A DNA stretch of 64,000 bases from Rhodobacteraceae bacterium Alg231-04 (GCA_900143635.1 FREY01000008.1:142056-206055), one strand, 5' to 3'. Positions 45,150-53,995 are shown, numbered from the stretch's first letter. Notes: generated by a model from the letters alone, not told the origin. A program made the numbers and translations.

Positions 45150-46243
45150 GACGCGGGATGCTCGGGGATCAGAACCAGTTTTCCGGTGTGTTTCTTGGCC
45201 AGAAAGTCTTCCTGCGCGCGGGCGATGTCGGCCAGTGGATAGGTCTGCGCCACCAGTGGACGGATCTCTGAGGCTTCAATATAGGAGATCAGGTTTTCAA
45301 ACACCTCATCCTCCTGAAAAGTGCATCCAAACAGGGTGAGGTCCTTGAGGTAGAGTGTGCGCACGTCGATCTGCGCCAGCGGCCCGGCGATGGCGCCGGC
45401 GGTGGCATAACGCCCGCCCCGGCGCAGCACGTTCAGAAACGAGGGCCACTGGTCGCCTGCAACCAGATCGATCACCACGTCGACACAGCCTTCGCCCAGT
45501 TCGGCCACCAGATCGGCGTTGCGGTCGATGACCTGATCGGCGCCGATGGCGCGGACCTCGTCAAACTTGGCGGCAGAAGACAGCGCAATCACAGTCGCGC
45601 CGCGTCGTTTTGCCAGCTGCACAGCAGCCGATCCAACGCCACCTGATGCGCCCGAGATCAGCACCCGTTCGGCGCCGACATTGGCGCGGTGTAGCATGTT
45701 TTCTGCCGTTGAATAGGCGCAAGGTATTGAGGCCAGTTCCGCAGCAGACCAATCGCAGGACACCGCGTGGGTTTCGCGCGCAGGGGCAACGGTGAACTGG
45801 GCAAAGCCGCCGTCACATTCGCTGCCGATGGTCCAGCATTCATAGGGGCGGTAGTCGACGTAGCTGCGTAGCATATTGCGCACCAGCACCCGTTCGCCAA
45901 TGCGGGCGGAGTCAACGCCTTCGCCCACGGCCACGATACGGCCACAGACGTCTGCACCCTGAATGCGCGGGAAGGTCAGCGGCGTGCCGGACCAGCTGGC
46001 GTCATCGTCATTGACGGTGTCAAACCCATCTGCACCGCCAGCATTGGTGTCCGCATCCACCGATTTGGAGTACCAACCGATACGAGTGTTAATGTCGGTG
46101 TTGTTCACCCCGGCGGCGGCCACCTGGATCAGCACTTCGCCCCCCTTGGGTTGTGGCGTAGCCACATCGGTGCGGAAGGCAAGTTGGTCAAGACCGCCAT
46201 GCCCAAGGAGATGAACGGCGTGCATGGTTTTGGGGTGGGTCAC
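45146..46243 (-). CDS. MDR-family zinc-free alcohol dehydrogenase / quinone-oxidoreductase-like
   Basis: A 365-residue medium-chain reductase with a GroES-like N-terminal domain (FPRIQGADVCGRIVAVGEGV) and a Rossmann domain (ISGASGGVGSAAVQLAKRRG). The clustered Cys residues of the structural zinc site of alcohol dehydrogenases are not seen, so a quinone-oxidoreductase or enoyl-reductase type is more likely. It lies second in the operon, coupled by 4-bp overlaps to TetR (46240-46243) and to the enolase-family gene. Substrate unknown. Confidence 0.88.
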   Translation of the reverse strand: MTHPKTMHAVHLLGHGGLDQLAFRTDVATPQPKGGEVLIQVAAAGVNNTDINTRIGWYSKSVDADTNAGGADGFDTVNDDDASWSGTPLTFPRIQGADVCGRIVAVGEGVDSARIGERVLVRNMLRSYVDYRPYECWTIGSECDGGFAQFTVAPARETHAVSCDWSAAELASIPCAYSTAENMLHRANVGAERVLISGASGGVGSAAVQLAKRRGATVIALSSAAKFDEVRAIGADQVIDRNADLVAELGEGCVDVVIDLVAGDQWPSFLNVLRRGGRYATAGAIAGPLAQIDVRTLYLKDLTLFGCTFQEDEVFENLISYIEASEIRPLVAQTYPLADIARAQEDFLAKKHTGKLVLIPEHPAS

Positions 46244-46791
46244 GTTATTTCCTCACTTTTCAATAGGGCGCGTGCCAGTAATAGCGCGGCCTTGGTGGCG
46301 ACCTCTGGCCCGCGTGTCATGGCGGTGTCGGCCTGGCCTTCGTGGATGGTGAGCAGAGCTTCGGACAGGCCTGCAATGTCAGCATTTGGTGCGATTTGTG
46401 CTACGCGGTCCGCGAAGACCCGAGCCACGCAATCCTTGTGATGTTCGGCAATGGCACGCACCGCTGCGTCATCCGGGTAAGCAGCCAGTGCGTTTAGGAA
46501 CAAGCAGCCGGAATTGGCGACAGTTTCGAGCCATTCTCCCAGCTTTTCAAAGACATGTAGAACATGCTCCGGGCCGCTTCGAGGGCCGCCAGAAATCCAA
46601 CGCAGGTAGGTGTCATTGCGATGTTCCAGCGCACCAACCACCATCGCATCACGCGACGGGTAATATTTGTAGAGGGTGCGCAGCGATACATCTGCGCCTT
46701 CGCGCAATGTATCCACGCCGGGGGCCGCAAAACCCATGGCGCCGAATTGTGCGTCCAGATCGCGGGCGATTTTCTGTTTGGTCTGTTCCAT
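46240..46791 (-). CDS. TetR-family transcriptional regulator
   Basis: A 183-residue regulator. The N-terminal helix-turn-helix (DTLREGADVSLRTLYKYYPS) has the family's LYKYY ending of the recognition helix, followed by an all-helical effector domain with a Cys near GCLFLNALA. It is the first gene of the operon that contains hpbD, and a 16-18 bp palindrome lies 11 bp before its ATG, so it is probably an autorepressor released by a pathway compound or an aldehyde. Confidence 0.9.
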   Translation of the reverse strand: MEQTKQKIARDLDAQFGAMGFAAPGVDTLREGADVSLRTLYKYYPSRDAMVVGALEHRNDTYLRWISGGPRSGPEHVLHVFEKLGEWLETVANSGCLFLNALAAYPDDAAVRAIAEHHKDCVARVFADRVAQIAPNADIAGLSEALLTIHEGQADTAMTRGPEVATKAALLLARALLKSEEIT

Positions 46792-46801
46792 GAAAATTAG
46801 G

Positions 46802-46819
46802 GTAGAGCGATCGTTCTAC
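46802..46819. promoter_or_regulatory. TetR-type operator palindrome
   Basis: GTAGAGCGATCGTTCTAC is an 18-bp palindrome with one mismatched pair, ending 11 bp upstream of the TetR ATG at 46791. Length, symmetry and the TAGA-TCTA ends resemble NemR-like TetR operators. It is the best operator candidate for this operon. Confidence 0.7.
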
Positions 46820-46862
46820 TTGCGCTTGCAGCTTTGCGACCTTGGACTTGCAATTCAGCGAC

Positions 46863-46889
46863 AAAAAAGCCCCGCCAAAGAGGCGGGGC
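46863..46889 (-). terminator. Rho-independent terminator after the demethylase gene
   Basis: GCCCCGCC (46869-46876) pairs with GGCGGGGC (46882-46889) around a 5-nt loop. On the minus strand it is followed by six T. It closes the MttB / N-methylproline-demethylase unit 13 bp after the stop, and separates it from the TetR operon. Confidence 0.9.
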
Positions 46890-46902
46890 AGTCAGGGAGG
46901 TT

Positions 46903-48939
46903 TCAGTCGCCCCCAAAGCGCAGGCAAGTGCGCAGAGCATCCAGTAGGGCGGCATGCATGTTCCGGCTGGCAACGGCGTCACCAATTCGGGCCAAATAGA
47001 ATTGTCCGTCAGGGTTGCGTGTCCGAAAGGGGTCTCTGCCATCGATCAGCGCCGTGTGGTCCAGCTGTCCAAGGTTCCAGGCCAGTGGCTTTAGCGCGTG
47101 ATATAGATCGTCCATCGGCTGAGTTGCCGTTTCGAACAGCACATGCGCCGCCTCTTGGGTGCAGGTATCACCGGTCAGCACATTGCGCAGGGTGACTTGT
47201 TTGCCTCTGCCAGCCTCTGCAATTTCCGCCACCTCGTGCAGACAGGTGAAGCGCGCGCCGTTCTGCGACAGATCCTTCAGCGCCACAGCCGAGGCGGTGG
47301 GCCCGAGATCGTGCAGCAGCACCCGGTCCGGTGTCACCAGATGCACAGCATGGCCTGCACGGGTCAGCATGTCAGCGGTCACGGCGGCCGGATGGTCGCC
47401 GATTTCGTCAAACAGCAAGACCGGACCGCTGACGCGGACCTCTCCGGCCAGCACGTCGCGCGCAGAGTGGGCGTGCTCTATCCCTGGCAGGTGAGGCAGT
47501 TCGGGGCAACCGCCGGTGGCCGCAATCACAAGGTCCGGTACCAGCGCCAAGACATCTTCGGCTTCGGCGTAGCAGTTGAGTCGGATATCCGCGCCCAAAT
47601 GCTCCACTTCCGAAACCAGCCAGTCCGTCGTCCCCCGGATCTGGCGGCGGGTCATCCCCTTGGCGGCAAGGTTCAACTGCCCGCCCAGCCGGTCCGAGGC
47701 CTCTAGCAGGATGACCTCATGCCCACGCAGCGCACTGACGCGGGCCGCTTCAAGCCCGGCCGGCCCGCCACCGATGACCACCACACGCCTGGACTCCCGG
47801 GCGGGTTCAATCTTGTGAGGCAGAACAGCCTCGCGGCCGGTGGCGGGGTTGTGGCCGCAGGCGGCGGGTTTGCCCTGATTGACCCGGTCAACGCAGTAGC
47901 CCAGCCCGACACAGGGGCGGATGCGGTCTTCTGCGCCGTTCCGGAGCTTTTCCACAAGGTATGGATCGGCCATCTGAGCGCGGGTCATGCCGACCAGATC
48001 CACATGGCCGCCAGCCACCGCATAGCGGGCGGTGGCGATATCAGCGATACCGCCCGCATGCAGCACTGGCAGATTGACGGCGGCGCGGATTTGCCCCGCG
48101 ATCGGGATATGCGGCGCGGCTGGCTGGCCCATTGGTGCCACCCAGCCGGCCAGCCCGAGGTCATCATAAGGCGCCCCAGCCAGCACGTTCAGCAGGTCCG
48201 TCTGGCCGGTGGCCTCCAGCATCCGGGCGGTTTCAACGCAGTCCGCAGCACTAAGCCCGCCTGGCATCAGCTCGTCCCCGGTGATCCGCACCGAGATGAT
48301 GAATTCCGGCCCGGTATGCGCACGCACAGCGTCCAGTACTTCGCGCATGAACCGCATGCGGTTTTCCAGCGGCCCGCCGTAGTCATCGTCACGCAAATTG
48401 GTCAGCGGTGACAGAAATTGACCCAGAAGATGCGAATGGGACAAAAGCTCAATCCCGTCGAAACCGCCCTCTTGGCAGCGGCGGGCAGCCTGGACGAAAT
48501 CCGCAGTGACCCGGACAATGTCTTCGGGTTCCATCTCTTTGGGGCAAGCACGGTGCGCCCGTTCGCGCACGGCCGAGGGCGCGATCACGGGCAGCCAGTG
48601 GCCGTCATCCCAGGCAGTGCGCCGCCCCATATGGGTGATCTGGCACATGATCGCCGCACCGTGCGACTTTACCCCTTCCGTCAGCCGCTGGAACCAGGGC
48701 ACAATACTGTCGTCCCCGGCATAGAGCTGACCAAAAACTGAGGGGCTGTCGGGTGCAATATTGGTTGATCCGCCCACCATGGTAAGCGCCACGCCGCCCT
48801 TTGCTTTCTCTTCGTGGTACAGCCGGTAGCGGTCACGCGGGTGACCCTGTTCGACATAGTTCGGCGCGTGCGAAGTGCTGACAATGCGGTTGCGCAATGT
48901 CAGATGGCGCAAGCGAAATGGGTCGAGGAGATCGGTCAT
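46903..48939 (-). CDS. Old-yellow-enzyme/dienoyl-CoA-reductase-like N-methylproline demethylase
   Basis: A 678-residue flavoenzyme: an N-terminal FMN TIM barrel (to ~340), a short Cys region and a C-terminal FAD/NAD(P) reductase domain (VVVIGGGPAGLEAARV near 386). This build is shared by trimethylamine dehydrogenase, 2,4-dienoyl-CoA reductase and the stachydrine-catabolism enzyme StcD (N-methylproline demethylase). The Cys region reads C343-x5-C349-x11-C361, with Leu346 where the classical members have the second Cys of the 4Fe-4S cluster. The start is ATG 48939 with AAGAAGG upstream. Next to hpbD and an MttB-type gene, removal of the last N-methyl group of a proline betaine is the likely task. 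Confidence 0.85.
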   Translation of the reverse strand: MTDLLDPFRLRHLTLRNRIVSTSHAPNYVEQGHPRDRYRLYHEEKAKGGVALTMVGGSTNIAPDSPSVFGQLYAGDDSIVPWFQRLTEGVKSHGAAIMCQITHMGRRTAWDDGHWLPVIAPSAVRERAHRACPKEMEPEDIVRVTADFVQAARRCQEGGFDGIELLSHSHLLGQFLSPLTNLRDDDYGGPLENRMRFMREVLDAVRAHTGPEFIISVRITGDELMPGGLSAADCVETARMLEATGQTDLLNVLAGAPYDDLGLAGWVAPMGQPAAPHIPIAGQIRAAVNLPVLHAGGIADIATARYAVAGGHVDLVGMTRAQMADPYLVEKLRNGAEDRIRPCVGLGYCVDRVNQGKPAACGHNPATGREAVLPHKIEPARESRRVVVIGGGPAGLEAARVSALRGHEVILLEASDRLGGQLNLAAKGMTRRQIRGTTDWLVSEVEHLGADIRLNCYAEAEDVLALVPDLVIAATGGCPELPHLPGIEHAHSARDVLAGEVRVSGPVLLFDEIGDHPAAVTADMLTRAGHAVHLVTPDRVLLHDLGPTASAVALKDLSQNGARFTCLHEVAEIAEAGRGKQVTLRNVLTGDTCTQEAAHVLFETATQPMDDLYHALKPLAWNLGQLDHTALIDGRDPFRTRNPDGQFYLARIGDAVASRNMHAALLDALRTCLRFGGD

Positions 48940-49033
48940 TGCAAGGCCTTCTTGAAAACATGAGAGCTGCCAAACACAGATTAACCCAGCTGGCGGTGCC
49001 GCTTTCAAACCATAGCGGCACCGATGGTAGAGT

Positions 49034-50590
49034 TCAGAACGATTGGTTCAGCTCGTCGCTGGCCGGGATTTCGCGTTCGCGCCGCGCGATGTAGTCCAGC
49101 AGCGCTTCGTTTTTTGCCTCGTCCAGTTTTGGTTCCTGATACTCGCTGAGCAGAAGCTTGGCACGGGTCAGGGCGCGTTCGGTGATCTCTACGCCGCCTT
49201 CCGCCTGCCATTGTTCGATCGAGTTGTTGTCGAACATCTCCGGCATGAAATAGGCGGTCTGGAAGTTTTCCAGCGTGTGTGGATGGCCCAGATAGTGACC
49301 GCCCGGGCCAATGTCGCTGACGGCGGCGATCGCATCATCGAAACTGTCCCATTTCGGCCCTTCCGCCATACGATAGGCCATGGCGCATTGTTCGGCGTCG
49401 ACGATGAACTTGGCGACGGAACAATGCATGCCAGCCTCGTTCCAACCGGCCGAGTGCCAGATGTAGTTGGCGCCCGCGTGCATCACCGCAGACAGAGTTG
49501 TGGCGCTTTCATAACCGGCTTGTGCGTCAAATGTCTTGGCCCCGCCCAGCGTGTTCGAGGTCCGCCATGGCACATCGTAATGGCGCGCCATCTGGCCGAT
49601 CATGAAGTTCATAAGGCTGATCTCGGGCGTGCCCGCCATGGGGGCACCGGATTTCATAGAAACGGTCGACAGGTAGTGGCCGTATATCGCGGGTGCGCCT
49701 TTGCGGATCACCTGTGTATAGGCCAGCGCCGACAAGGCCTCGGCGTTCAACTGTGCCACCGAGGCCGCAACTGAGGCCGGCGTATTTGCCCCACCCAGTA
49801 CGAAGGGCGAGCACAGAACCGGCTGATTGCGCTTGCAGAAGGCCCGCAAGGCGCCCAGCATCGTTTCATCCCAGACCAGAGGCGAATTGCCGTTGATATT
49901 GCCGGTGGTGACCGGGTTCTGGTCGATGAAATCCTCACCAAAAAGGATCGCGCACATGTCCATCACATCTTCGGCGTTCTTGGGTGATGTGGTCATGCCC
50001 ATGAACATCTTGTCCGAGTATTTCATCGACGAATAGGTGATCCGCAGGTGACGCTGGCTGATCGGGTGGTCATAGGGTTCGACGATGTGATGTGCCGAGG
50101 AATGCAGGGATGGCATCATATGGCTGAGCTTGTGAAACATCGCCAGATCTTCGAGCAGAGGGTTGCGGCGCACGTCTTCCAGATCGCGCAGGAAGGGCGC
50201 GCCGGTCATTGGCACAAAGACCGAATGCTTGCCGCCAAGGCGCACGTTGTTTTGCGGATTACGCGCGTGATAGGTGAAGTCCGACGGGATAGAGGAGATC
50301 AGCTCACGGACCAGCCCACGATCTAGATAGACGGTTTCGCCGACAACCTTGGCGCCGACGCGTTTCCAGTCTTCCAGTGCAATGTCATCGCGAAACACAA
50401 CGCCAACGTTTTCTAAGATGTCCATGGAGGCGTTGTCGATGCGTTCTACCTGGGCGGGATCCATCACCTCACAAACGGGGATATTGCGTTTCAGCCCCGG
50501 AAGCATGGTGAAATTCGGAGCGCTACGAAGGGTGCGGCGGGCGTTGCGGCCGCCGGAACGGGCGCGGGGTTTGGTGGCTGCTTCGGTCAT
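49034..50590 (-). CDS. Non-pyrrolysine MttB-family methyltransferase (betaine demethylase candidate)
   Basis: A 518-residue protein of the trimethylamine methyltransferase (MttB) superfamily, with long family-typical segments such as GNINGNSPLVWDETMLGAL and GGAKTFDAQAGYESA. No in-frame TAG is used, so it belongs to the pyrrolysine-free branch, whose known members (MtgB, MtpB) move methyl groups from glycine betaine or proline betaine to a corrinoid protein. The basic N-terminal tail is rich in Arg. The start ATG 50590 is preferred; the frame to 50746 has no support. It lies 94 bp upstream of the N-methylproline-demethylase-like gene and may carry out the first demethylation. No corrinoid protein gene is visible in the window. 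Confidence 0.88.
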   Translation of the reverse strand: MTEAATKPRARSGGRNARRTLRSAPNFTMLPGLKRNIPVCEVMDPAQVERIDNASMDILENVGVVFRDDIALEDWKRVGAKVVGETVYLDRGLVRELISSIPSDFTYHARNPQNNVRLGGKHSVFVPMTGAPFLRDLEDVRRNPLLEDLAMFHKLSHMMPSLHSSAHHIVEPYDHPISQRHLRITYSSMKYSDKMFMGMTTSPKNAEDVMDMCAILFGEDFIDQNPVTTGNINGNSPLVWDETMLGALRAFCKRNQPVLCSPFVLGGANTPASVAASVAQLNAEALSALAYTQVIRKGAPAIYGHYLSTVSMKSGAPMAGTPEISLMNFMIGQMARHYDVPWRTSNTLGGAKTFDAQAGYESATTLSAVMHAGANYIWHSAGWNEAGMHCSVAKFIVDAEQCAMAYRMAEGPKWDSFDDAIAAVSDIGPGGHYLGHPHTLENFQTAYFMPEMFDNNSIEQWQAEGGVEITERALTRAKLLLSEYQEPKLDEAKNEALLDYIARREREIPASDELNQSF

Positions 50591-50765
50591 GGGTGAGTCT
50601 CCGTCATTTTGATAGAGAATGGCGGGGGCGAAGAGCCGCGACCTGCACAGAGCCGAAGCATCATTGCAATTACCGACCTCCCGGTTCGCAAACGCACCGT
50701 TTGGTATTGCCAAGTTGTTTGAATACGCGATCACCCATAGAGGCATTTCATGAGTATTTCAGCTA

Positions 50766-51006
50766 ACTTGCCGCGCCTGAAGGGCTTTCGTTACCCTCGT
50801 GAGGTCATTGCATAAGCGGTCTGGGCGTATCACTGGGCGCACAAGGGCCTGAACAACCGGATTGAAGGATCACATAGGCCGTCTCGAAAGCGAGAGAAGC
50901 TCATGGGTCGGCTATGGGCTCAGAATAACGGCCTGACAGAAGCAAGTCAGGCCGCATTCAGGCAAGTGCAAACAAGTTGGCAATGTCGTCGGCACCTCCG
51001 ACGTTG
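50766..51006 (+). pseudogene. IS6-family transposase remnant with deleted core
   Basis: One plus-strand frame begins NLPRLKGFRYPREVIA, then a TAA stop, then AVWAYH, which is the N-terminus of an IS6-type transposase. It jumps directly to AHKGLNNRIEGSH and PSRKREKLMGR, the C-terminal part, and continues to a TGA at 51004-51006. The whole DDE core (~150 residues) is missing. The breakpoint falls at the same HKGLNNRI motif where the 18.8-kb remnant is damaged. This explains most of the 606-bp gap 50591-51196; the remainder shows no gene. Confidence 0.65.
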
Positions 51007-51196
51007 AGCATAGCCCTGTGCCGTCAACGCAACGGACCCGTCCAGACCCCAGTACCCGCTCGGTCTTGCATGGATTGCAGTTCTCTTGGAAATCTCACAC
51101 CACACCCGCGCCGATCGGGTTCGGGTAAACCGTTTATCAAGCCTATTTCCGCATATTGCCCTGGTAAAACCCCCTGCCAGCAGAAAGCCGGCCCTT

Positions 51197-51952
51197 ATGT
51201 CCATTGCCTTATCCTTGCGATCCAGCCTGTTGATCATTGGCCTGACTGCGTCCAGTGCTCAGGCGAACAGCTTTTCCCTGATCCAAAACGGTTTCTTTGC
51301 CCAGCCTGCAGCCCTGACAAACGGTGCCGTACCCCTCGCGCCGCGCCGTGCTGTACAGGCACAGCCCTCCAGTGCGGATGTCAGCCGCGGGGCCGTGCCG
51401 TTGCGATCCGGGGCGGCCAGCCTCTTTCGGGGCCGTGACGGCGGGAGTCTCTTTGCGCCGATATTGTCCCTCCCGTCGGCGGCCAAACAGCTGATGACCC
51501 TGATTGCCACGGCCGAGGCGGGTAAAGCCGGATATGATGCGGTGCAGCATGGGGCGCGGACCCGCCCGGCAAAGCTGCCGACCGAGATGACGGTCGCCGA
51601 GATTTATCAGTGGATCGACGACACCCCCGGACAACCCCATGCGATCGGGCGTTACCAGCTGATCCCTGCCACGCTGCGCCGTCTTGTCCGTCATCAGGAT
51701 GTGCCGCTCGGCAAGCGATTTAGTCCTGCATTGCAGGATCAGCTGGCGCATCAGTTGCTGGAGGAGGCCGGGCTTAGCGATTTTCTGTCAGCGGAAATGC
51801 CGCGCGCGGATTTCATGCTTAACCTTGCCAAGATCTGGGCCGGCCTTCCCACAACAACCGGCCGATCCTATTATGAAGGCTATGCTGGCAACAGTGCCGT
51901 CTATACTTGGTCATATTTCGACACTCAGTTCAGAAAAATATTCCCTGGCTAG
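51197..51952 (+). CDS. Secreted lysozyme-like / peptidoglycan hydrolase protein
   Basis: A 251-residue protein. The first ~23 residues (ending SSAQA) are a signal peptide. A Pro/Ala-rich linker is followed by a domain from ~105 with IATAEAGKAGYDAV, then GQPHAIGRYQLIPATLRRLV, a pattern I know from phage-type muramidase and lysozyme-like folds (catalytic Glu in the first motif, GRYQ in the second). It is likely to act on peptidoglycan in the periplasm. ATG 51197 is chosen because the signal peptide begins there. It is a single gene ended by the hairpin at 51961, with no link to the catabolic operons. Confidence 0.75.
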   Translation: MSIALSLRSSLLIIGLTASSAQANSFSLIQNGFFAQPAALTNGAVPLAPRRAVQAQPSSADVSRGAVPLRSGAASLFRGRDGGSLFAPILSLPSAAKQLMTLIATAEAGKAGYDAVQHGARTRPAKLPTEMTVAEIYQWIDDTPGQPHAIGRYQLIPATLRRLVRHQDVPLGKRFSPALQDQLAHQLLEEAGLSDFLSAEMPRADFMLNLAKIWAGLPTTTGRSYYEGYAGNSAVYTWSYFDTQFRKIFPG

Positions 51953-51960
51953 TTGAGACA

Positions 51961-51984
51961 GGCGCCCCTCCTTTGGGCGCCTTT
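51961..51984 (+). terminator. Rho-independent terminator after the lysozyme-like gene
   Basis: GGCGCCC (51961-51967) pairs with GGGCGCC (51975-51981), with a 7-nt loop and TTT after the stem, 8 bp beyond the stop codon. The remaining 150 bp to the otnC end show only a weak 6-bp inverted repeat (52089-52110). Confidence 0.8.
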
Positions 51985-52133
51985 CCACGTCCAGATGATA
52001 CTGCCCAGCCCCCGGCCAAGGGAGCTGGTGGCGCGTGGCGTCAGACGGGTTGCACGGCCTGACCGGGAGTTGATCGGAAACCTCTGGCGGAACAACTGAT
52101 CCGCTGTTCCAGGGAGGTGCGGAATGACAATCT

Positions 52134-52772
52134 CTACTTGCGTCGCATCGCTCTAACAGCCGCCACATTCTCAGCTGTCAGCATTCTGGGGTGTTTTCCC
52201 TGCGTAAGGAGTGCCAGTTTAGCTGTCTCTTCCAGCTCTTCCATTGCATAAGTCGCCGCCCAAAGATCCTTGCCCGCAACAACAGGTCCGTGATTGGCGA
52301 GCAGCACCGCCGAGCGCTGGCCCGCGAGACCGCGCACAGCGTCCCCCATGGCGGCATCGCCAGGCAGAAAGAACGGCAACAACTTCACCTTGCCAAGCCG
52401 CATGATGGAATAGGGCGTAAGCGGCGGCAGAACGTTGTCCGGATCAGTTTCCGGCAGCATCGACAGGGCAACGGAATGTGTGGAGTGCAGATGCACAACG
52501 GCGCCAGTTCCCGTCCGGGTTTCATAGAAAGCAGTGTGCAGCGGGATTTCCTTGGTTGGGCGGTCGCCGCTGATCAGCTGCAGATTCTCGTCGAGCCGAC
52601 TGATGCGGGCAGGGTCCAGAAACCCCATGGAGCTGCCGGTCGGGGTCATCAACAGGGTACCGTCGGACAGTCGCGCCGATATATTGCCCGAGGCGCCACA
52701 AGTGAGGCCGCGGTCAAAAATGGATTTGGCCAGCAGGCAAATTTCTTCGCGCAGTTTGGCTTCTTCGCTCAT
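52134..52772 (-). CDS. otnC: 3-oxo-tetronate 4-phosphate decarboxylase, class II aldolase family
   Basis: A 212-residue class II aldolase-fold enzyme. GNISARL, the zinc-binding HLHSTHS motif and the late HG pair in LLANHGPVVAG are visible. Fused in order with the kinase otnK, it fits OtnC, which decarboxylates 3-oxo-tetronate 4-phosphate to dihydroxyacetone phosphate in four-carbon sugar-acid breakdown. Its ATG overlaps the otnK stop by 4 bp (52769-52772). It is the last gene of the tctC-otnC operon. Confidence 0.9.
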   Translation of the reverse strand: MSEEAKLREEICLLAKSIFDRGLTCGASGNISARLSDGTLLMTPTGSSMGFLDPARISRLDENLQLISGDRPTKEIPLHTAFYETRTGTGAVVHLHSTHSVALSMLPETDPDNVLPPLTPYSIMRLGKVKLLPFFLPGDAAMGDAVRGLAGQRSAVLLANHGPVVAGKDLWAATYAMEELEETAKLALLTQGKHPRMLTAENVAAVRAMRRK

Positions 52773-53995
52773 GCTGATGCCTCCATACGGGCGAGGGCTT
52801 CGCCAAAAAAGTCGGGGCCGCCGAAGTTGCCGGATTTTAGCGCCAGCGCCAGCGGGCGGGGGCCGGGCAGGCGTAGGGCTGGTACTCCGGCGGCAAGCCG
52901 CGGGCCGATTTGCAGTTCCTGCGCCTTCAGTCCGTTCACCGCCGCCCCGGATGTTTCGCCGCCGGCAACGACGATACGGGCGGCCCCTCTGGCCGCCAGT
53001 TCTGCGGTGAGGCTGGAGAACAGCGTTTCGATGGCCTCTGCGGCACGGCCTTTGCCAAACGTCTCCTGGGCTTCCTTCACAACAGAGGGGTCGGCGGAGG
53101 AGTGAATCAGCGGTGCCACCTGCTGGGCCAGCGCCCATTCGGCCAGCTCAGCTGCACTCACTGTCCCGTGCACCGCATCGGCTGCGCTGATTTCGCGGGA
53201 GGGGGCGTGGGATTTGTAGATCTCAACCTGACCGCGTGTGGCACGGCTACAGGAGCCCGAAAGCACGACACCGGGACCTCGCACCGGCTCCCATCCGGGT
53301 TTCGCTGGGGCAAGGCCGAAGTTGGCGGGCAGGCCGAGGGCAATGCCGGAGCCGCCGCAGAGCAACGGCTGGCCCTTGGCGGCTTTGCCGATCTCCATCA
53401 GGTCGGCATCTCGGATGGCGTCTACAATCACATGGCCGACGGAGGGCAGGGCGGCGCGGATCGCATCTGCGCCTTTCATGACGGTCAGAGCAGCAACATG
53501 GCCAACTGGTTCTTGGGATTGCGCCGCCAACACCCGTCGCAGATCGGCGTCGCGCATCGGGGTCAGCGGATGATCCTGCATGCCGCTTTCATTCAGCGGT
53601 ACATCCTGAACAAACAGATGCCCCTGATAGACGCTGCGGCCGTTTTCCGGGAAAGCGGGACAGACGATCACGCTGCCTGCTTCCAGACGTCTGGACAGGG
53701 CATCCAGAACCGGACCTATATTGCCCTCTGCGGTGCTGTCGAAGGTGGAACAGACCTTGAAGATGATCTGCTCTGCGCCCTGGGCCAGCAGCCAGTCGCA
53801 GGCTGCGAGGCTCTCTGCGACCGCCGCGCCCGCCGGGGCTGTACGGGACTTCAGCGCGACAACGCCAGCGTCCAGATTGCGCGCAGGCGTGGTGGGAACA
53901 CCAATGAATTGGCTTACCCGCATACCGGCCTCGGCCAGGGTCAGCGCAATGTCCGAGGCGCCGGTGAAATCATCGGCAATGACGCCAATCTTCAT
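52769..53995 (-). CDS. otnK: 3-oxo-tetronate kinase (four-carbon acid sugar kinase)
   Basis: A 408-residue kinase of the former DUF1537 family. The N-terminal IADDFTGASDIAL motif and the C-terminal VAGGETSGA nucleotide loop are diagnostic. It phosphorylates 3-oxo-tetronate (from threonate or erythronate) at O4. It is followed immediately by otnC and preceded by a metallo-beta-lactamase gene, with 4-bp overlaps on both sides, so the three are translated together. Confidence 0.92.
   Translation of the reverse strand: MKIGVIADDFTGASDIALTLAEAGMRVSQFIGVPTTPARNLDAGVVALKSRTAPAGAAVAESLAACDWLLAQGAEQIIFKVCSTFDSTAEGNIGPVLDALSRRLEAGSVIVCPAFPENGRSVYQGHLFVQDVPLNESGMQDHPLTPMRDADLRRVLAAQSQEPVGHVAALTVMKGADAIRAALPSVGHVIVDAIRDADLMEIGKAAKGQPLLCGGSGIALGLPANFGLAPAKPGWEPVRGPGVVLSGSCSRATRGQVEIYKSHAPSREISAADAVHGTVSAAELAEWALAQQVAPLIHSSADPSVVKEAQETFGKGRAAEAIETLFSSLTAELAARGAARIVVAGGETSGAAVNGLKAQELQIGPRLAAGVPALRLPGPRPLALALKSGNFGGPDFFGEALARMEASA

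Noticed and set aside
52089..52110. Terminator for the otnC operon
   Set aside because: GGAACA and TGTTCC form only a 6-bp stem with a 10-nt loop and no T-run; likely chance.
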